A stretch of 42,224 bases of DNA, taken from positions 1 to 42,224 of the forward strand of contig CAMPJJ010000045.1 in NCBI GenBank assembly GCA_946886855.1, read 5' to 3'. The notes under the pieces are model-generated. The model made no database searches. It was given only the letters and a program-made list of their open reading frames with translations, and was not told where the DNA came from. This DNA is from an uncultured Roseateles sp. (GTDB taxonomy: Bacteria > Pseudomonadota > Gammaproteobacteria > Burkholderiales > Burkholderiaceae). Shown in pieces: positions 33,787-41,387 of this stretch (its first letter is position 1; each line of letters starts with the position of its first letter). The position numbers and the translations under genes are program-made.

Positions 33787-33793
33787 CCCCGCC

Positions 33794-36055
33794 TCAGCCG
33801 CGGGTCGGGTTCATCGCCTCGCTCAGGATCGCGGCGAGCACGTCGACGTCATACGGCTTGGGGACCAGCGGCACATTCGGCGCCTCTTCGATGCGCACCG
33901 GGTGACCGCTGGCCAGCACCACCGGCAGCGTCGGCTTGAGGACCTTCAAGGTCCGCACCAGGTCCACGCCACTGCGTTCGCCCGGCATCACGATGTCGGT
34001 CAGCACCACGTCCGCCGTCAGGCCGCCGCGCAGCTGGTCCAGCGCCTGGTCGGCCGTCGGCGCCGTCTTCACCGTGAAGCCGCGCTCCTCCAGCGCCTGC
34101 GCGGTCAGCTCGCGCACCGAGGGCTCGTCCTCCACCAGCAGCACCGTGCCGGTGAAGCGTCGCGCCGCGTTGCCCGCCGCCGCCTGCATGCCCGGGCCGT
34201 CCGCTTCCGTCCTGCCGTGCGATCGCGGCAGCCACAGCGTGACCTCGGTGCCCAGGCCGATCTTGCTGACGATGACCGCCGTGCCGCCTGCCGAGCGCGC
34301 CAGCGCATAGACCTGCGCCAACCCGAGGCCCGTGCCCTGCCCCACCGCCTTGGTCGTGAAGAAGGGCTCGAACGCCCGTTCCATCTGCTCCTGCGTCATG
34401 CCGTCGCCGGTGTCGCGCACCGCGATCGCCACGTACTCCCCCGGCAGCAGTTCGGGCGCCAGGCCCACCGGATCGCCCTCCGCCAGCATGCGCTTGCGCG
34501 CGGAGACGGTCAGCCGGCCGCGTCCGTGCATCGCGTCGCGCGCGTTCAGCGCGAGGTTCAGCACCGCCAGCTCGAGCTGCACCGGGTCCGTGCGCACCGG
34601 CCACAGGTCCTCGTCGATGTCGAGCGCGACCTCGACGGCGCTGCCCACGGCTCCGCCCGCCAGCGTCATCAGCTCCGGCAGCTGGCGGCGCAGGTCGATG
34701 ACCGTCTCGTGGCCGACCTGCGGACGTCCGAAGGCCAGCAACTGGCGCGTCAACTGGGCCGCCTTCGCGGTCGCGCGCTGGCAGGCCTCCAGCGCCGTGT
34801 CCGCGCGCGGATCGGTGCTGAGCCGCCGGGCCAGCTGCAAGCCCGTCGTCATCGTCTGCAGCAGGTTGTTGAAGTCATGCGCGATGCCGCCGGTCAGCCG
34901 GCCCAGGGCCTCCAGCTTCTGGCTGCGCAACACCGCCTGCTGGGCCTGACGCGTCTGGGCGACCGCCGCGTCGATCTCCTCGCGCAGACGCGACTCGCTG
35001 CCCGCGCGCTCGCGGCTGGCCGTGGCGAGCGCATGCTGGACGACGTCGATCTCGTCGACGCCGCCGGGAGCCGCGTCGATGGTCGCGCCGCCGCCAATGC
35101 GGATCGCGTCCTTGCGCAGGCGGCGCAGCGGGTCCGCGATCGCCCGGCTCATGCGCCGCGCCAGCACCAGCGCGAGCACGATGAAGGCCAACGACAGCGC
35201 CAGCATCATCGCGAACGCGGTCCAGGCGCCCTTGGCAAGCTCCGACTGGCTCAGCCCGATCAGCACCACCCAGCCCGAATCGGGCGCGCGGCTGAAGACG
35301 GTGAAGACCGGCTCGCCGTCCAGCGTGCGCGCGTCGACGACGCCCTGGTTCCCGCGCGCCAGCGCGGCCAGCATGTGGGGGCTGGCCCGCTGGCCGACGC
35401 GTCGCTCCGGCTCGCGGGTGCGCGCGATGACGACGCCGTTGCGGTCCAGCACGACCCCCAGCCAGCCTTCGGGCAGCGGCTGCTGGCGGAAGATCTGCTG
35501 CATCTCGCTGACCGGGCTGCCGTAGCCGAGGTACATCGGCTTGCCCAGCACCGTCACCGGCACGCGGACCGCGAAGCTGGGCCGGCGGTCCACCGGGCCG
35601 AGGTAGAGGTTGGAGACGAGCAGCCGGCGCGTGGCGTCGATGCCGTCCTGGAATCCGCCCGCCGTGGGCAAGGGCTGACCCCAGGCGAGCCGGGTGTTGA
35701 TCAGCTGCCGGCCCTCGGCCGTCGCCAGCACGATGGTGTTGGGCGTGCCGGCGACCAGCCGGGCGGCCTCGCCGTGGAAGAGCTCCAGCCGGCCCTCGGC
35801 CAGGCTGGGCGACACGCTGAGCGCCTGCAACAGCGCCGTGCGCACGGCCATCTCGCGGTCGGCGACCAGACTCAGCGCCTCGGCGGTCTCGGTGGCGGCG
35901 GCAACGGCGGCGCGCCGCTCGGTGTGGAACACCGCCATGCCGGCGATCACCGACAACAGCAGCGTCGGCAGCACGATCAGCCAGACCATGGCGCGCAACT
36001 TGCCGCTGACGGACCCGGCGCGTGGCGCGGAAGAGGACGGGGTCCGAAGGGGCAT
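33794..36055 (-). CDS. Hybrid sensor histidine kinase with receiver domain
   Basis: A 753-aa inner-membrane hybrid kinase. The first membrane helix lies at about 21-43 and a periplasmic Cache-like domain at about 50-275. The second helix (about 278-300) leads to a HAMP region. The H-box is Gly-Gly-Ile-Ala-His-Asp-Phe-Asn-Asn-Leu-Leu with His393, followed by an ATPase with Asn-Leu-Ala-Leu-Asn-Ala-Arg-Asp-Ala-Met and Gly-Thr-Gly-Leu-Gly-Leu. A C-terminal receiver has Asp687 in Leu-Thr-Asp-Ile-Val-Met-Pro and Lys in Pro-Lys-Pro-Tyr. No output domain is fused. The divergent OmpR-type regulator across 89 bp is a possible partner, though that class normally pairs with non-hybrid kinases. Confidence 0.92.
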   Translation of the reverse strand: MPLRTPSSSAPRAGSVSGKLRAMVWLIVLPTLLLSVIAGMAVFHTERRAAVAAATETAEALSLVADREMAVRTALLQALSVSPSLAEGRLELFHGEAARLVAGTPNTIVLATAEGRQLINTRLAWGQPLPTAGGFQDGIDATRRLLVSNLYLGPVDRRPSFAVRVPVTVLGKPMYLGYGSPVSEMQQIFRQQPLPEGWLGVVLDRNGVVIARTREPERRVGQRASPHMLAALARGNQGVVDARTLDGEPVFTVFSRAPDSGWVVLIGLSQSELAKGAWTAFAMMLALSLAFIVLALVLARRMSRAIADPLRRLRKDAIRIGGGATIDAAPGGVDEIDVVQHALATASRERAGSESRLREEIDAAVAQTRQAQQAVLRSQKLEALGRLTGGIAHDFNNLLQTMTTGLQLARRLSTDPRADTALEACQRATAKAAQLTRQLLAFGRPQVGHETVIDLRRQLPELMTLAGGAVGSAVEVALDIDEDLWPVRTDPVQLELAVLNLALNARDAMHGRGRLTVSARKRMLAEGDPVGLAPELLPGEYVAIAVRDTGDGMTQEQMERAFEPFFTTKAVGQGTGLGLAQVYALARSAGGTAVIVSKIGLGTEVTLWLPRSHGRTEADGPGMQAAAGNAARRFTGTVLLVEDEPSVRELTAQALEERGFTVKTAPTADQALDQLRGGLTADVVLTDIVMPGERSGVDLVRTLKVLKPTLPVVLASGHPVRIEEAPNVPLVPKPYDVDVLAAILSEAMNPTRG

Positions 36056-36144
36056 GATGGCCGGATTCTAGAGGCGGGTCCGGCCGGGATCTGGGCGCTG
36101 CGCGGCACGCGCACGCCGCGGCCTTCGTCAGGAAAGGGAGTGCG

Positions 36145-36849
36145 ATGAAACTGCTCGTCATCGAGGACGAGGACAAGCTGGGCGACTACCTGCGCAGCGG
36201 GCTGACGCAGGAAGGCTTCGTCGTCGACCTGGTGCGCGACGGCGTGGACGGGCTGCACCAGGCCAGCGAAGGCGCATACGACCTGGTGCTGCTGGACGGC
36301 GTGCTGCCGGGCATCGACGGCCTGGCGGTGCTGGCGGCGCTGCGCCAGCAGGACCACACGCGCGGGTTGCCGGTGCTCATGATGACCGCGCGCGCCGAAG
36401 TCGAGGACCGCGTGCGCGGCCTGCAGGCCGGCGCCGACGATTACCTGTGCAAGCCCTTCGCCTTCTCCGAACTGGTGGCCCGCATCCAGGCGCTGCTGCG
36501 CCGCGCGGCCGGCACCCCGCCGGCCGAGGCCACCGTGCTCAAGCTCGCCGACCTCGAGGTCGACCTGCTGCGGCGCAAGGTCCATCGCGCCGGACAGCGG
36601 CTCGACCTCACGCCCAAGGAACTCAGCCTGCTGACCCTGCTGCTGCGGCGCCAGGGTCAGGTCTTGTCACGGACCGAACTCGCCGAGCAGGTCTGGGACA
36701 TGAACTTCGACAGCGAGACCAACGTCGTCGAGGTCGCCGTGCGGCGGCTGCGCGGCAAGCTCGACAAACCCTTCGACCTCGCCCTGCTGCACACCGTGCG
36801 CGGCATGGGTTACGTGCTGGAGGCGCGTGAGCCCCAGTCCGCGCCGTAG
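36145..36849 (+). CDS. OmpR-family response regulator, heavy-metal (CusR/IrlR) type
   Basis: A 234-aa response regulator. The receiver has Glu7-Asp8-Glu9-Asp10, phospho-acceptor Asp51 (Leu-Leu-Asp-Gly-Val-Leu-Pro) and Lys103 (Leu-Cys-Lys-Pro-Phe). The winged-helix output is Leu-Thr-Pro-Lys-Glu-Leu-Ser-Leu-Leu ... Val-Leu-Ser-Arg-Thr-Glu-Leu ... Val-Glu-Val-Ala-Val-Arg-Arg-Leu-Arg-Gly-Lys-Leu-Asp, ending Thr-Val-Arg-Gly-Met-Gly-Tyr. This matches CusR/CopR/IrlR regulators, which normally sit directly before a sensor kinase gene. Here the next gene is a convergent PEP-CTERM protein, so the regulator is orphaned. Start follows AAAGGGAG. Confidence 0.9.
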   Translation: MKLLVIEDEDKLGDYLRSGLTQEGFVVDLVRDGVDGLHQASEGAYDLVLLDGVLPGIDGLAVLAALRQQDHTRGLPVLMMTARAEVEDRVRGLQAGADDYLCKPFAFSELVARIQALLRRAAGTPPAEATVLKLADLEVDLLRRKVHRAGQRLDLTPKELSLLTLLLRRQGQVLSRTELAEQVWDMNFDSETNVVEVAVRRLRGKLDKPFDLALLHTVRGMGYVLEAREPQSAP

Positions 36850-36900
36850 CCGCTGCCCTCAAGCTGGCCCGTGAAACCCGCATGGATCAGCGGGCACGGC

Positions 36901-36965
36901 GCGCGGTCGAAGAAACACCGACCGCGCTTGGAGCCCGCTCCTGACGCGTGGGGGAACGCGTCAGG
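36901..36965. terminator. Two adjacent hairpins between convergent genes
   Basis: Two perfect 9-bp stems: GCGCGGTCG (36901-36909)/CGACCGCGC (36919-36927) with a 9-base loop, and CCTGACGCG (36940-36948)/CGCGTCAGG (36957-36965) with an 8-base loop. They lie between the stops of the response regulator and the PEP-CTERM gene. They most likely act as a bidirectional terminator. T-runs are short. Confidence 0.75.
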
Positions 36966-36994
36966 CCTTCCCACCGGCGCGGCAGATTCCCGCG

Positions 36995-37960
36995 TCAGGC
37001 GACCGATGACGCCGCGCGACGGCGCCAGACCGCCAGCAGGCCCACGCCCGCCATCAGCAGGGCCCAGGTCGAGGGTTCCGGCACCGGCGCGGCCAGCTGT
37101 TCGAAGGCCAGCTGCTGCATCACCCGCACCTGCGCCTGGGTGATGCCCAGCTGCGCCGCGGCGGTCTCGTCGGCACCCAGGCTGCGCGGATCCAGGCCGG
37201 TGATCTTGCCGAAGATCGTTAAGGCCTCGAGGTAGCTGCCGTACATGCTGGCGTGGTAGTTGTCGCTGGCCCAGAGCTTGACCTTGCCGGCGTCGATGCC
37301 GTCGTAAGGGTTGGTGTCCGCGAAGCCCTGCGACATCGCTCGGTTCCAGGCCAGTCCCACCGGGATCACGCCGTCGATCTTGTCGGAGGCCTGGTCCGCC
37401 TGCAGGTAGCCGGTGTAGACGTCCTGCGCCATCTGGTAGATCGACTGGCCGTACCAGGCGCCGCTGGGCGGATAGGTCTGGTCCGCGCGCGACCAGGTCG
37501 CCATCAGGTTGATCTTCACGTTGGTGTTCTGCGCGTGCAGCGCGTCGGCCAGCAGCCCCGAGTACTGGATCAGCGTGGCCGGATTGCCGGGGCGCGCCGC
37601 GTCCAGCGTGCTGTAGCTCTGCAGCACGACCCGGTCCCAGGGCTTGTTGATGAGGGCCAGCTTGGTGTTGTAGTGCAGGTCCAGCCCGCTGCCGCCGACG
37701 GTCTCCAGGCTGACGTCGTAGTTGAGGCCGGCCTGCGCGGTGAAGGCCTTGAACAAGGCCGGGATGCCGCCGATGCCGGTGCCGTTGAGGTCGGTCACCG
37801 AGCCGGGATTGAACTGCATCACCGACGAGCCCTGCGCGTAGGTGAAGCTGTTGCCGACGAACAGGATGCTCTCGGCCTGCGCCGCGCCGAAGGACAGCAC
37901 GAGCGCGAGGCCCGCCAACGGACGTGCGAGCGGGCGGAACCGCGTGGTGGATCGATTCAT
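36995..37960 (-). CDS. PEP-CTERM-sorted SGNH-hydrolase-like protein
   Basis: A 321-aa exported protein. A signal peptide ends Gly-Ala-Ala-Gln-Ala near residue 28. The domain begins Ile-Leu-Phe-Val-Gly-Asn-Ser-Phe-Thr-Tyr, an SGNH block-I-like motif (Gly-Asn-Ser). Near the end lies Asp-Asn-Tyr-His-Ala-Ser, fitting the Asp-x-x-His block. The C-terminus is a PEP-CTERM anchor: Val-Pro-Glu-Pro-Ser-Thr-Trp, a hydrophobic helix and Trp-Arg-Arg-Arg. It is probably cleaved by exosortase and surface-attached or secreted, with possible esterase activity on exopolysaccharide; this last is inferred. Start has GAGGAAG upstream. Confidence 0.85.
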   Translation of the reverse strand: MNRSTTRFRPLARPLAGLALVLSFGAAQAESILFVGNSFTYAQGSSVMQFNPGSVTDLNGTGIGGIPALFKAFTAQAGLNYDVSLETVGGSGLDLHYNTKLALINKPWDRVVLQSYSTLDAARPGNPATLIQYSGLLADALHAQNTNVKINLMATWSRADQTYPPSGAWYGQSIYQMAQDVYTGYLQADQASDKIDGVIPVGLAWNRAMSQGFADTNPYDGIDAGKVKLWASDNYHASMYGSYLEALTIFGKITGLDPRSLGADETAAAQLGITQAQVRVMQQLAFEQLAAPVPEPSTWALLMAGVGLLAVWRRRAASSVA

Positions 37961-38262
37961 TTGTCTTCCTCGGTTGGAGTCGTGGATGCGCTTCGGCGCC
38001 AGGGGAGATGGCCGATGGCGTCGCGCATCCCTCGTTATAGGGAGCGGGACGCCGTCCGGTAGGCGCCTCGGCGCGGGCCCCCTAGATCGGTGTGCGGACA
38101 GCATCGAGAAACTGGTGCGTTGGCGCACGCATTTGGGGACACCCTGAAACAGCGACGCGATGCACACGCAATGGCACCAAAGACACGCGCCGATACCACG
38201 GCGGGTACGGTGATTGCCATAGTGTCCCGCTGGAACGGATGTGCAGTTCCTGGAGCCTATCG
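37961..38262. other. Divergent intergenic region, 302 bp
   Basis: Space between the SGNH PEP-CTERM gene (minus) and the Crp/Fnr gene (plus). It has an AGGAAG ribosome site for the minus gene and a small dyad GTGCG (38116-38120)/CGCAC (38125-38129) with loop TTGG. A reading frame is open through the plus half but lacks a start signal and protein-like composition. No convincing sigma-54 or Crp-type site was recognised. Confidence 0.5.
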
Positions 38263-39054
38263 ATGTCCCTTTCTCTTGCCGCAAACCCTTCCGCCACACA
38301 CCCTCGTGCGAACCTGCTGCTCGTGCAGCTGCCCGCCGAGGACCAGGCGCGCTGGTCCGCGCAGCTCGAGACGGTGGAGCTGCTCAAGGGCCGCGTGCTT
38401 TTCGAGGCCGGCAGCCCCGCCACCCATGTCTATTTCCCGATCACTGCGATCGTGTCGCTGATCCACACGACCCACGCGGGGGATGCGGCGCAGGTGGCGA
38501 TGATCGGCTCCGAAGGCGCAGCGGGCCTGGCGGCGGCGATGGGCGGCGAGTCGCCGGCCTGCCGCGCGGTCGTGCAGCGCGCCGGCCTGGCCTTCCGCAT
38601 GCGGGTGTCGCTGGTCCGGGAAGAGCTGATGCGCCCGGGCCCGTCGACGCAGCAGCTGCTGCGTTATGTGCAATCGCTGATCAGCCAGATCGCGCACACG
38701 GCGGTCTGCAACCGTCACCATTCGCTGGAACGGCAGCTGTGCCGCTGGCTGCTGCAGTCCCTGGATCGTCAGCATGGGCATTGCGAGCTGTCGGTGACGC
38801 AGGAGTCGATCTCCAACCTGCTGGGCGTGCGCCGGGAAGGCGTCACCGAAAGCGCCCAGCGCCTCCAGGCCGCCGGCCTGATCCGTTATTCCCGCGGACA
38901 TATCGCGGTACTGGACCGGCCGGGGCTGGAGGCCCGGGCCTGTGACTGCTACGCCCTGCTCAAGCAGGACTTCCAGCGCTTGCTGCCTCAGGACCTGGAC
39001 GACGCGAACGCGGCCACCTCTGCCACCTTCGCGCCCGTCGCCGTGCAGGCCTGA
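38263..39054 (+). CDS. Crp/Fnr-family transcriptional regulator
   Basis: A 263-aa regulator. The N-terminal cyclic-nucleotide-binding-like barrel includes Tyr-Phe-Pro-Ile-Thr-Ala-Ile-Val-Ser-Leu and Met-Ile-Gly-Ser-Glu-Gly. A long dimer helix follows, then a Crp-type helix-turn-helix (Val-Thr-Gln-Glu-Ser-Ile-Ser-Asn-Leu-Leu-Gly-Val-Arg-Arg-Glu-Gly-Val-Thr). It lacks the N-terminal Fe-S cysteine cluster of FNR and the phosphate cassette of true CRP, so its signal is unknown. It lies between two PEP-CTERM genes. The start at 38263 is preferred because homologues begin close to it. Confidence 0.88.
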   Translation: MSLSLAANPSATHPRANLLLVQLPAEDQARWSAQLETVELLKGRVLFEAGSPATHVYFPITAIVSLIHTTHAGDAAQVAMIGSEGAAGLAAAMGGESPACRAVVQRAGLAFRMRVSLVREELMRPGPSTQQLLRYVQSLISQIAHTAVCNRHHSLERQLCRWLLQSLDRQHGHCELSVTQESISNLLGVRREGVTESAQRLQAAGLIRYSRGHIAVLDRPGLEARACDCYALLKQDFQRLLPQDLDDANAATSATFAPVAVQA

Positions 39055-39115
39055 GGGCTCTGCATCGCTGTTCAAGCATCACAGCAAGCATCCCGTCGTG
39101 GACGGGCTACTCGTC

Positions 39116-39140
39116 GGACGTGTCAGGGACACGTCCCTTT
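39116..39140 (+). terminator. Hairpin terminator after the Crp/Fnr gene
   Basis: Perfect stem GGACGTGTC (39116-39124)/GACACGTCC (39128-39136), loop AGG, followed by CTTT. A smaller stem CCCGTC/GACGGG (39092-39106) precedes it. Position 62 bp after the stop supports termination of the regulator transcript. Confidence 0.72.
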
Positions 39141-39278
39141 GCGCTTGAGGCGGCCGGCTCACGCCGCCCTCCTCTCGCGCTGCTCACGATGACACGGTCC
39201 GGAACGTCCGGGCACCCGCATGCCCTCGCATTCCGATCCCGTGATCGCGCGACCGGCCCCGAGGGACCGGTCTCGTCA

Positions 39279-40076
39279 TCACTTCTCCGAACGGGTCCGG
39301 CGACGCGCGACGAAGCCGATGGCGCCCAGACCGGCGATCAGCATCGCGTAGGTCGAGGGTTCCGGCACCGCCGATGCGAAGTTGATCGAACCACCGCCCT
39401 GGCGGATGCGGAATCCGCCGGCGAAGGGCTCGACCTGCGACGTCGTGTTGGAGAACGAGGTCAGGGCCATGTTGTAGGCCGGCAGCGAGGTCTGGAAGCC
39501 GTCCACCAGCCAGTTCAGCGTGAGCTTGGCGTTGGCCGACGGGTTGAAGGTGCCGTCGCCCAGCGGCGTGGTCGCCACCGTGCCCAGCACCAGCGAGCCG
39601 CTGGCCAGGGCCACTTCGCCGGTCGCGGTTTCGGTCGGCGTGTTGCCGGCGAAGCCGAACGACGAGGTGCCGTTGTAGCCGTACAGGGTGTAGGTCAGCG
39701 AGGTCAGCGTGCCCAGCGTCGGGGTGGTGCCCGGGTTGCCGGCCTGCGACAGCGTGCCGGAGCCGCTGAACTGGATGTAGAAGCCGTAGTCCGAGTTCAG
39801 GCCGCTGGAGGGCAGCGTCAGACCGCCCAGTTGCGCCGCGCTGATCGACAGGTAACCGGATTCCGCGAAGGTGTTGCCGGCCCCGAAGGTGATGGTCGAA
39901 TAGTTCGACACCAGCAGGTTGTCAGCGGTGAAGGCCGAGCCGTTCAGGCCGGCGGCACCCGGGTCCCAGGTGAATTGGGGAAGCGCGGAAGCGCTGGCGC
40001 TGGCGGCAGCCAGGGCAAGAGCCAGCAGGGTACGCTGGAATGCCACGGGCTTCCGGGAGAGCAAAGGCAGGGTCAT
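39279..40076 (-). CDS. pepA: Flocculation-associated PEP-CTERM protein, PepA-like
   Basis: A 265-aa exported protein. The signal peptide ends Ser-Ala-Ser-Ala-Leu near residue 32. The body starts Phe-Thr-Trp-Asp-Pro with Phe-Thr-Ala-Asp-Asn-Leu-Leu-Val-Ser-Asn-Tyr-Ser, typical of PepA from floc-forming betaproteobacteria. Gly/Ser/Thr-rich beta structure follows. The PEP-CTERM tail is Val-Pro-Glu-Pro-Ser-Thr-Tyr, a helix and Arg-Arg-Arg. It is predicted to be sorted by exosortase and to support aggregation or biofilm. A 7-bp hairpin sits 25 bases upstream of the start in the leader. Confidence 0.87.
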   Translation of the reverse strand: MTLPLLSRKPVAFQRTLLALALAAASASASALPQFTWDPGAAGLNGSAFTADNLLVSNYSTITFGAGNTFAESGYLSISAAQLGGLTLPSSGLNSDYGFYIQFSGSGTLSQAGNPGTTPTLGTLTSLTYTLYGYNGTSSFGFAGNTPTETATGEVALASGSLVLGTVATTPLGDGTFNPSANAKLTLNWLVDGFQTSLPAYNMALTSFSNTTSQVEPFAGGFRIRQGGGSINFASAVPEPSTYAMLIAGLGAIGFVARRRTRSEK

Positions 40077-40478
40077 GGTGGTTGCTCCGATAAGGAAGGA
40101 TGTCCGCACGTCGCGGACACCGCAGTTCAACATTCCGCACAGAGGGAGTCTGTTCGTCCACCCACATAAAAACTTCCCCTCTTCCACATGTACCAGGAAG
40201 GTGCTACGAAACGGGGTTTCCGTGCCTGAAAACACCCCGCATCCAGGGGGTGCTGCAGTGCAACAAAAACACGGAATTCTCGATGGCGACGGGGGAGAAA
40301 CGGCGAGGTGACGACACCGCGGTCTGCGAAAACCGATGCCACATCGTGGGTTCGTGGCGGCGCGACGGGGTTGGCCGCGAATTACTGCGCTCGGCGCGCA
40401 CTTTTCAAAGGGCTCGCGGGAAGGCGCCAACGGGAGAATCCGACATCGCCTCCCGACGACTCCACGAGCCCGCACGCC
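40077..40478. promoter_or_regulatory. 402-bp intergenic region with pepA leader hairpin
   Basis: Between pepA (minus) and the small membrane protein (plus). It is distinctly AT-richer near 40160-40290. On the pepA side, TGTCCGC (40101-40107)/GCGGACA (40113-40119) forms a leader hairpin with a 5-base loop. Further out are several A-runs and CCCCGCATCCAGGGGG-like partial dyads. PepA-type genes are often under PrsK/PrsR and sigma-54 control, but no exact -24/-12 pair was found. No gene is seen in it. Confidence 0.55.
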
Positions 40479-40778
40479 ATGTCCCAGCCCAGCCGCACCG
40501 CCACCTCCGCCGTCCTCTCCTCGACTGCCGTCTCTGGCCTGGCTGGCCTGATGCTCGGGCAGATCGTGCTGGCGCTCGCGGTGCATCACGGCCGCTCTGT
40601 CGAGGGCCTGGGCTACGCGCTCGTGTTCCTGCTGGCCGGCGGCGCGTCGGTCGCGTTTTTCCTCGCGCATCGCCATCAGCAGCGCCGTCCGCGTGACGAA
40701 CCCGCGCCGCTGCGTCTCTGGGTCGGCGCACTGGCGCTGGGCGCATTCGCGTCGATGGCGGCCATCGGCTCGTTCTGA
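40479..40778 (+). CDS. Small membrane protein, unknown function
   Basis: A 99-aa protein with three predicted membrane helices at about residues 15-35, 43-63 and 80-97, separated by a basic loop (His-Arg-His-Gln-Gln-Arg-Arg-Pro-Arg). Not recognised as a named family. The start at 40479 gives a clean N-terminus. Ribosome site weak. Codon use is consistent with a real gene. Confidence 0.6.
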   Translation: MSQPSRTATSAVLSSTAVSGLAGLMLGQIVLALAVHHGRSVEGLGYALVFLLAGGASVAFFLAHRHQQRRPRDEPAPLRLWVGALALGAFASMAAIGSF

Positions 40779-40867
40779 GCCTGGCGCTCCCGCGCCAGAC
40801 TCCCTCTTCAAGACGTCATCAGCGTCATCGGTGTCATCGACACCGGCTGTCGCCGGCTGACCGCCGG

Positions 40868-41266
40868 TCACTCATCGACGTCTTCGTCCTCATCGGCATG
40901 TTCCGCGTCCGGCCCTGCGGACGGGTCGTCGCCGCTGGCCAGTTCCTCCACGTCGATCGAGGCGTCGATGTCATCGGGCGTCGGCGAGCGGCTCACATGG
41001 TCGGGCAGGATGTCCGCACCGTCCTGGTCCCTGCTGCCCGGCGTCGCCGAGCCCCGCTCCCCGGTGCCGAAGCGATCGGTGTCGCTGCCGGGGTTGGACG
41101 GCGTCGCGCCGAGTTCATCCGGATCGTCCGGACCCGTGCTCATCTGACGTTCGCCCGAGACGTCGCTGCCGCTGTCGGAGCTGTCGCTCGGACCGAGCGA
41201 GTCCGTGCCCCGTCCCTTCGCCTGCGCCGGGGCCTGCGTGCCGCCGAGGATGCTGCTGGTTGCCAT
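40868..41266 (-). CDS. Very acidic low-complexity protein
   Basis: A 132-aa protein rich in Asp, Ser, Gly, Pro and Glu, with no signal peptide or hydrophobic core. It ends with an Asp/Glu run (Asp-Glu-Asp-Glu-Asp-Val-Asp-Glu). Probably intrinsically disordered. An AGGAGAAACACC ribosome site precedes the ATG, supporting translation. It is downstream of the CheR-like gene on the same strand with a 121-bp gap. Function unknown. Confidence 0.65.
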   Translation of the reverse strand: MATSSILGGTQAPAQAKGRGTDSLGPSDSSDSGSDVSGERQMSTGPDDPDELGATPSNPGSDTDRFGTGERGSATPGSRDQDGADILPDHVSRSPTPDDIDASIDVEELASGDDPSAGPDAEHADEDEDVDE

Positions 41267-41345
41267 GGTGTTTCTCCTGTAAGACCCGGTGGGGCCGATG
41301 CAGGAGAACGGCAAGCCCCGAGCCCGCTGCCTCGCGGACGGGCCG

Positions 41346-41379
41346 GGACCTGGAGACTGGCCGGACCTGGAGACTGGCC
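41346..41379. repeat. 17-bp tandem duplication after the CheR-like gene
   Basis: Two exact adjacent copies of GGACCTGGAGACTGGCC (41346-41362, 41363-41379), eight bases beyond the methyltransferase stop. Confidence 0.9.
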
Positions 41380-41387
41380 GAATGCGC

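Noticed and set aside
36101..36120. CGCGGC/GCCGCG dyad between the hybrid kinase and response regulator
   Set aside because: Such short GC palindromes are expected by chance at this base composition.
33902..36148. 748-codon open frame opposite the hybrid kinase
   Set aside because: Antisense shadow of the kinase with low-complexity Arg/Gln/Leu composition.
40077..40300. Sigma-54 (-24/-12) promoter for pepA
   Set aside because: An AGGCACG resembling a -24 half exists, but no TTGC at the right spacing was found.
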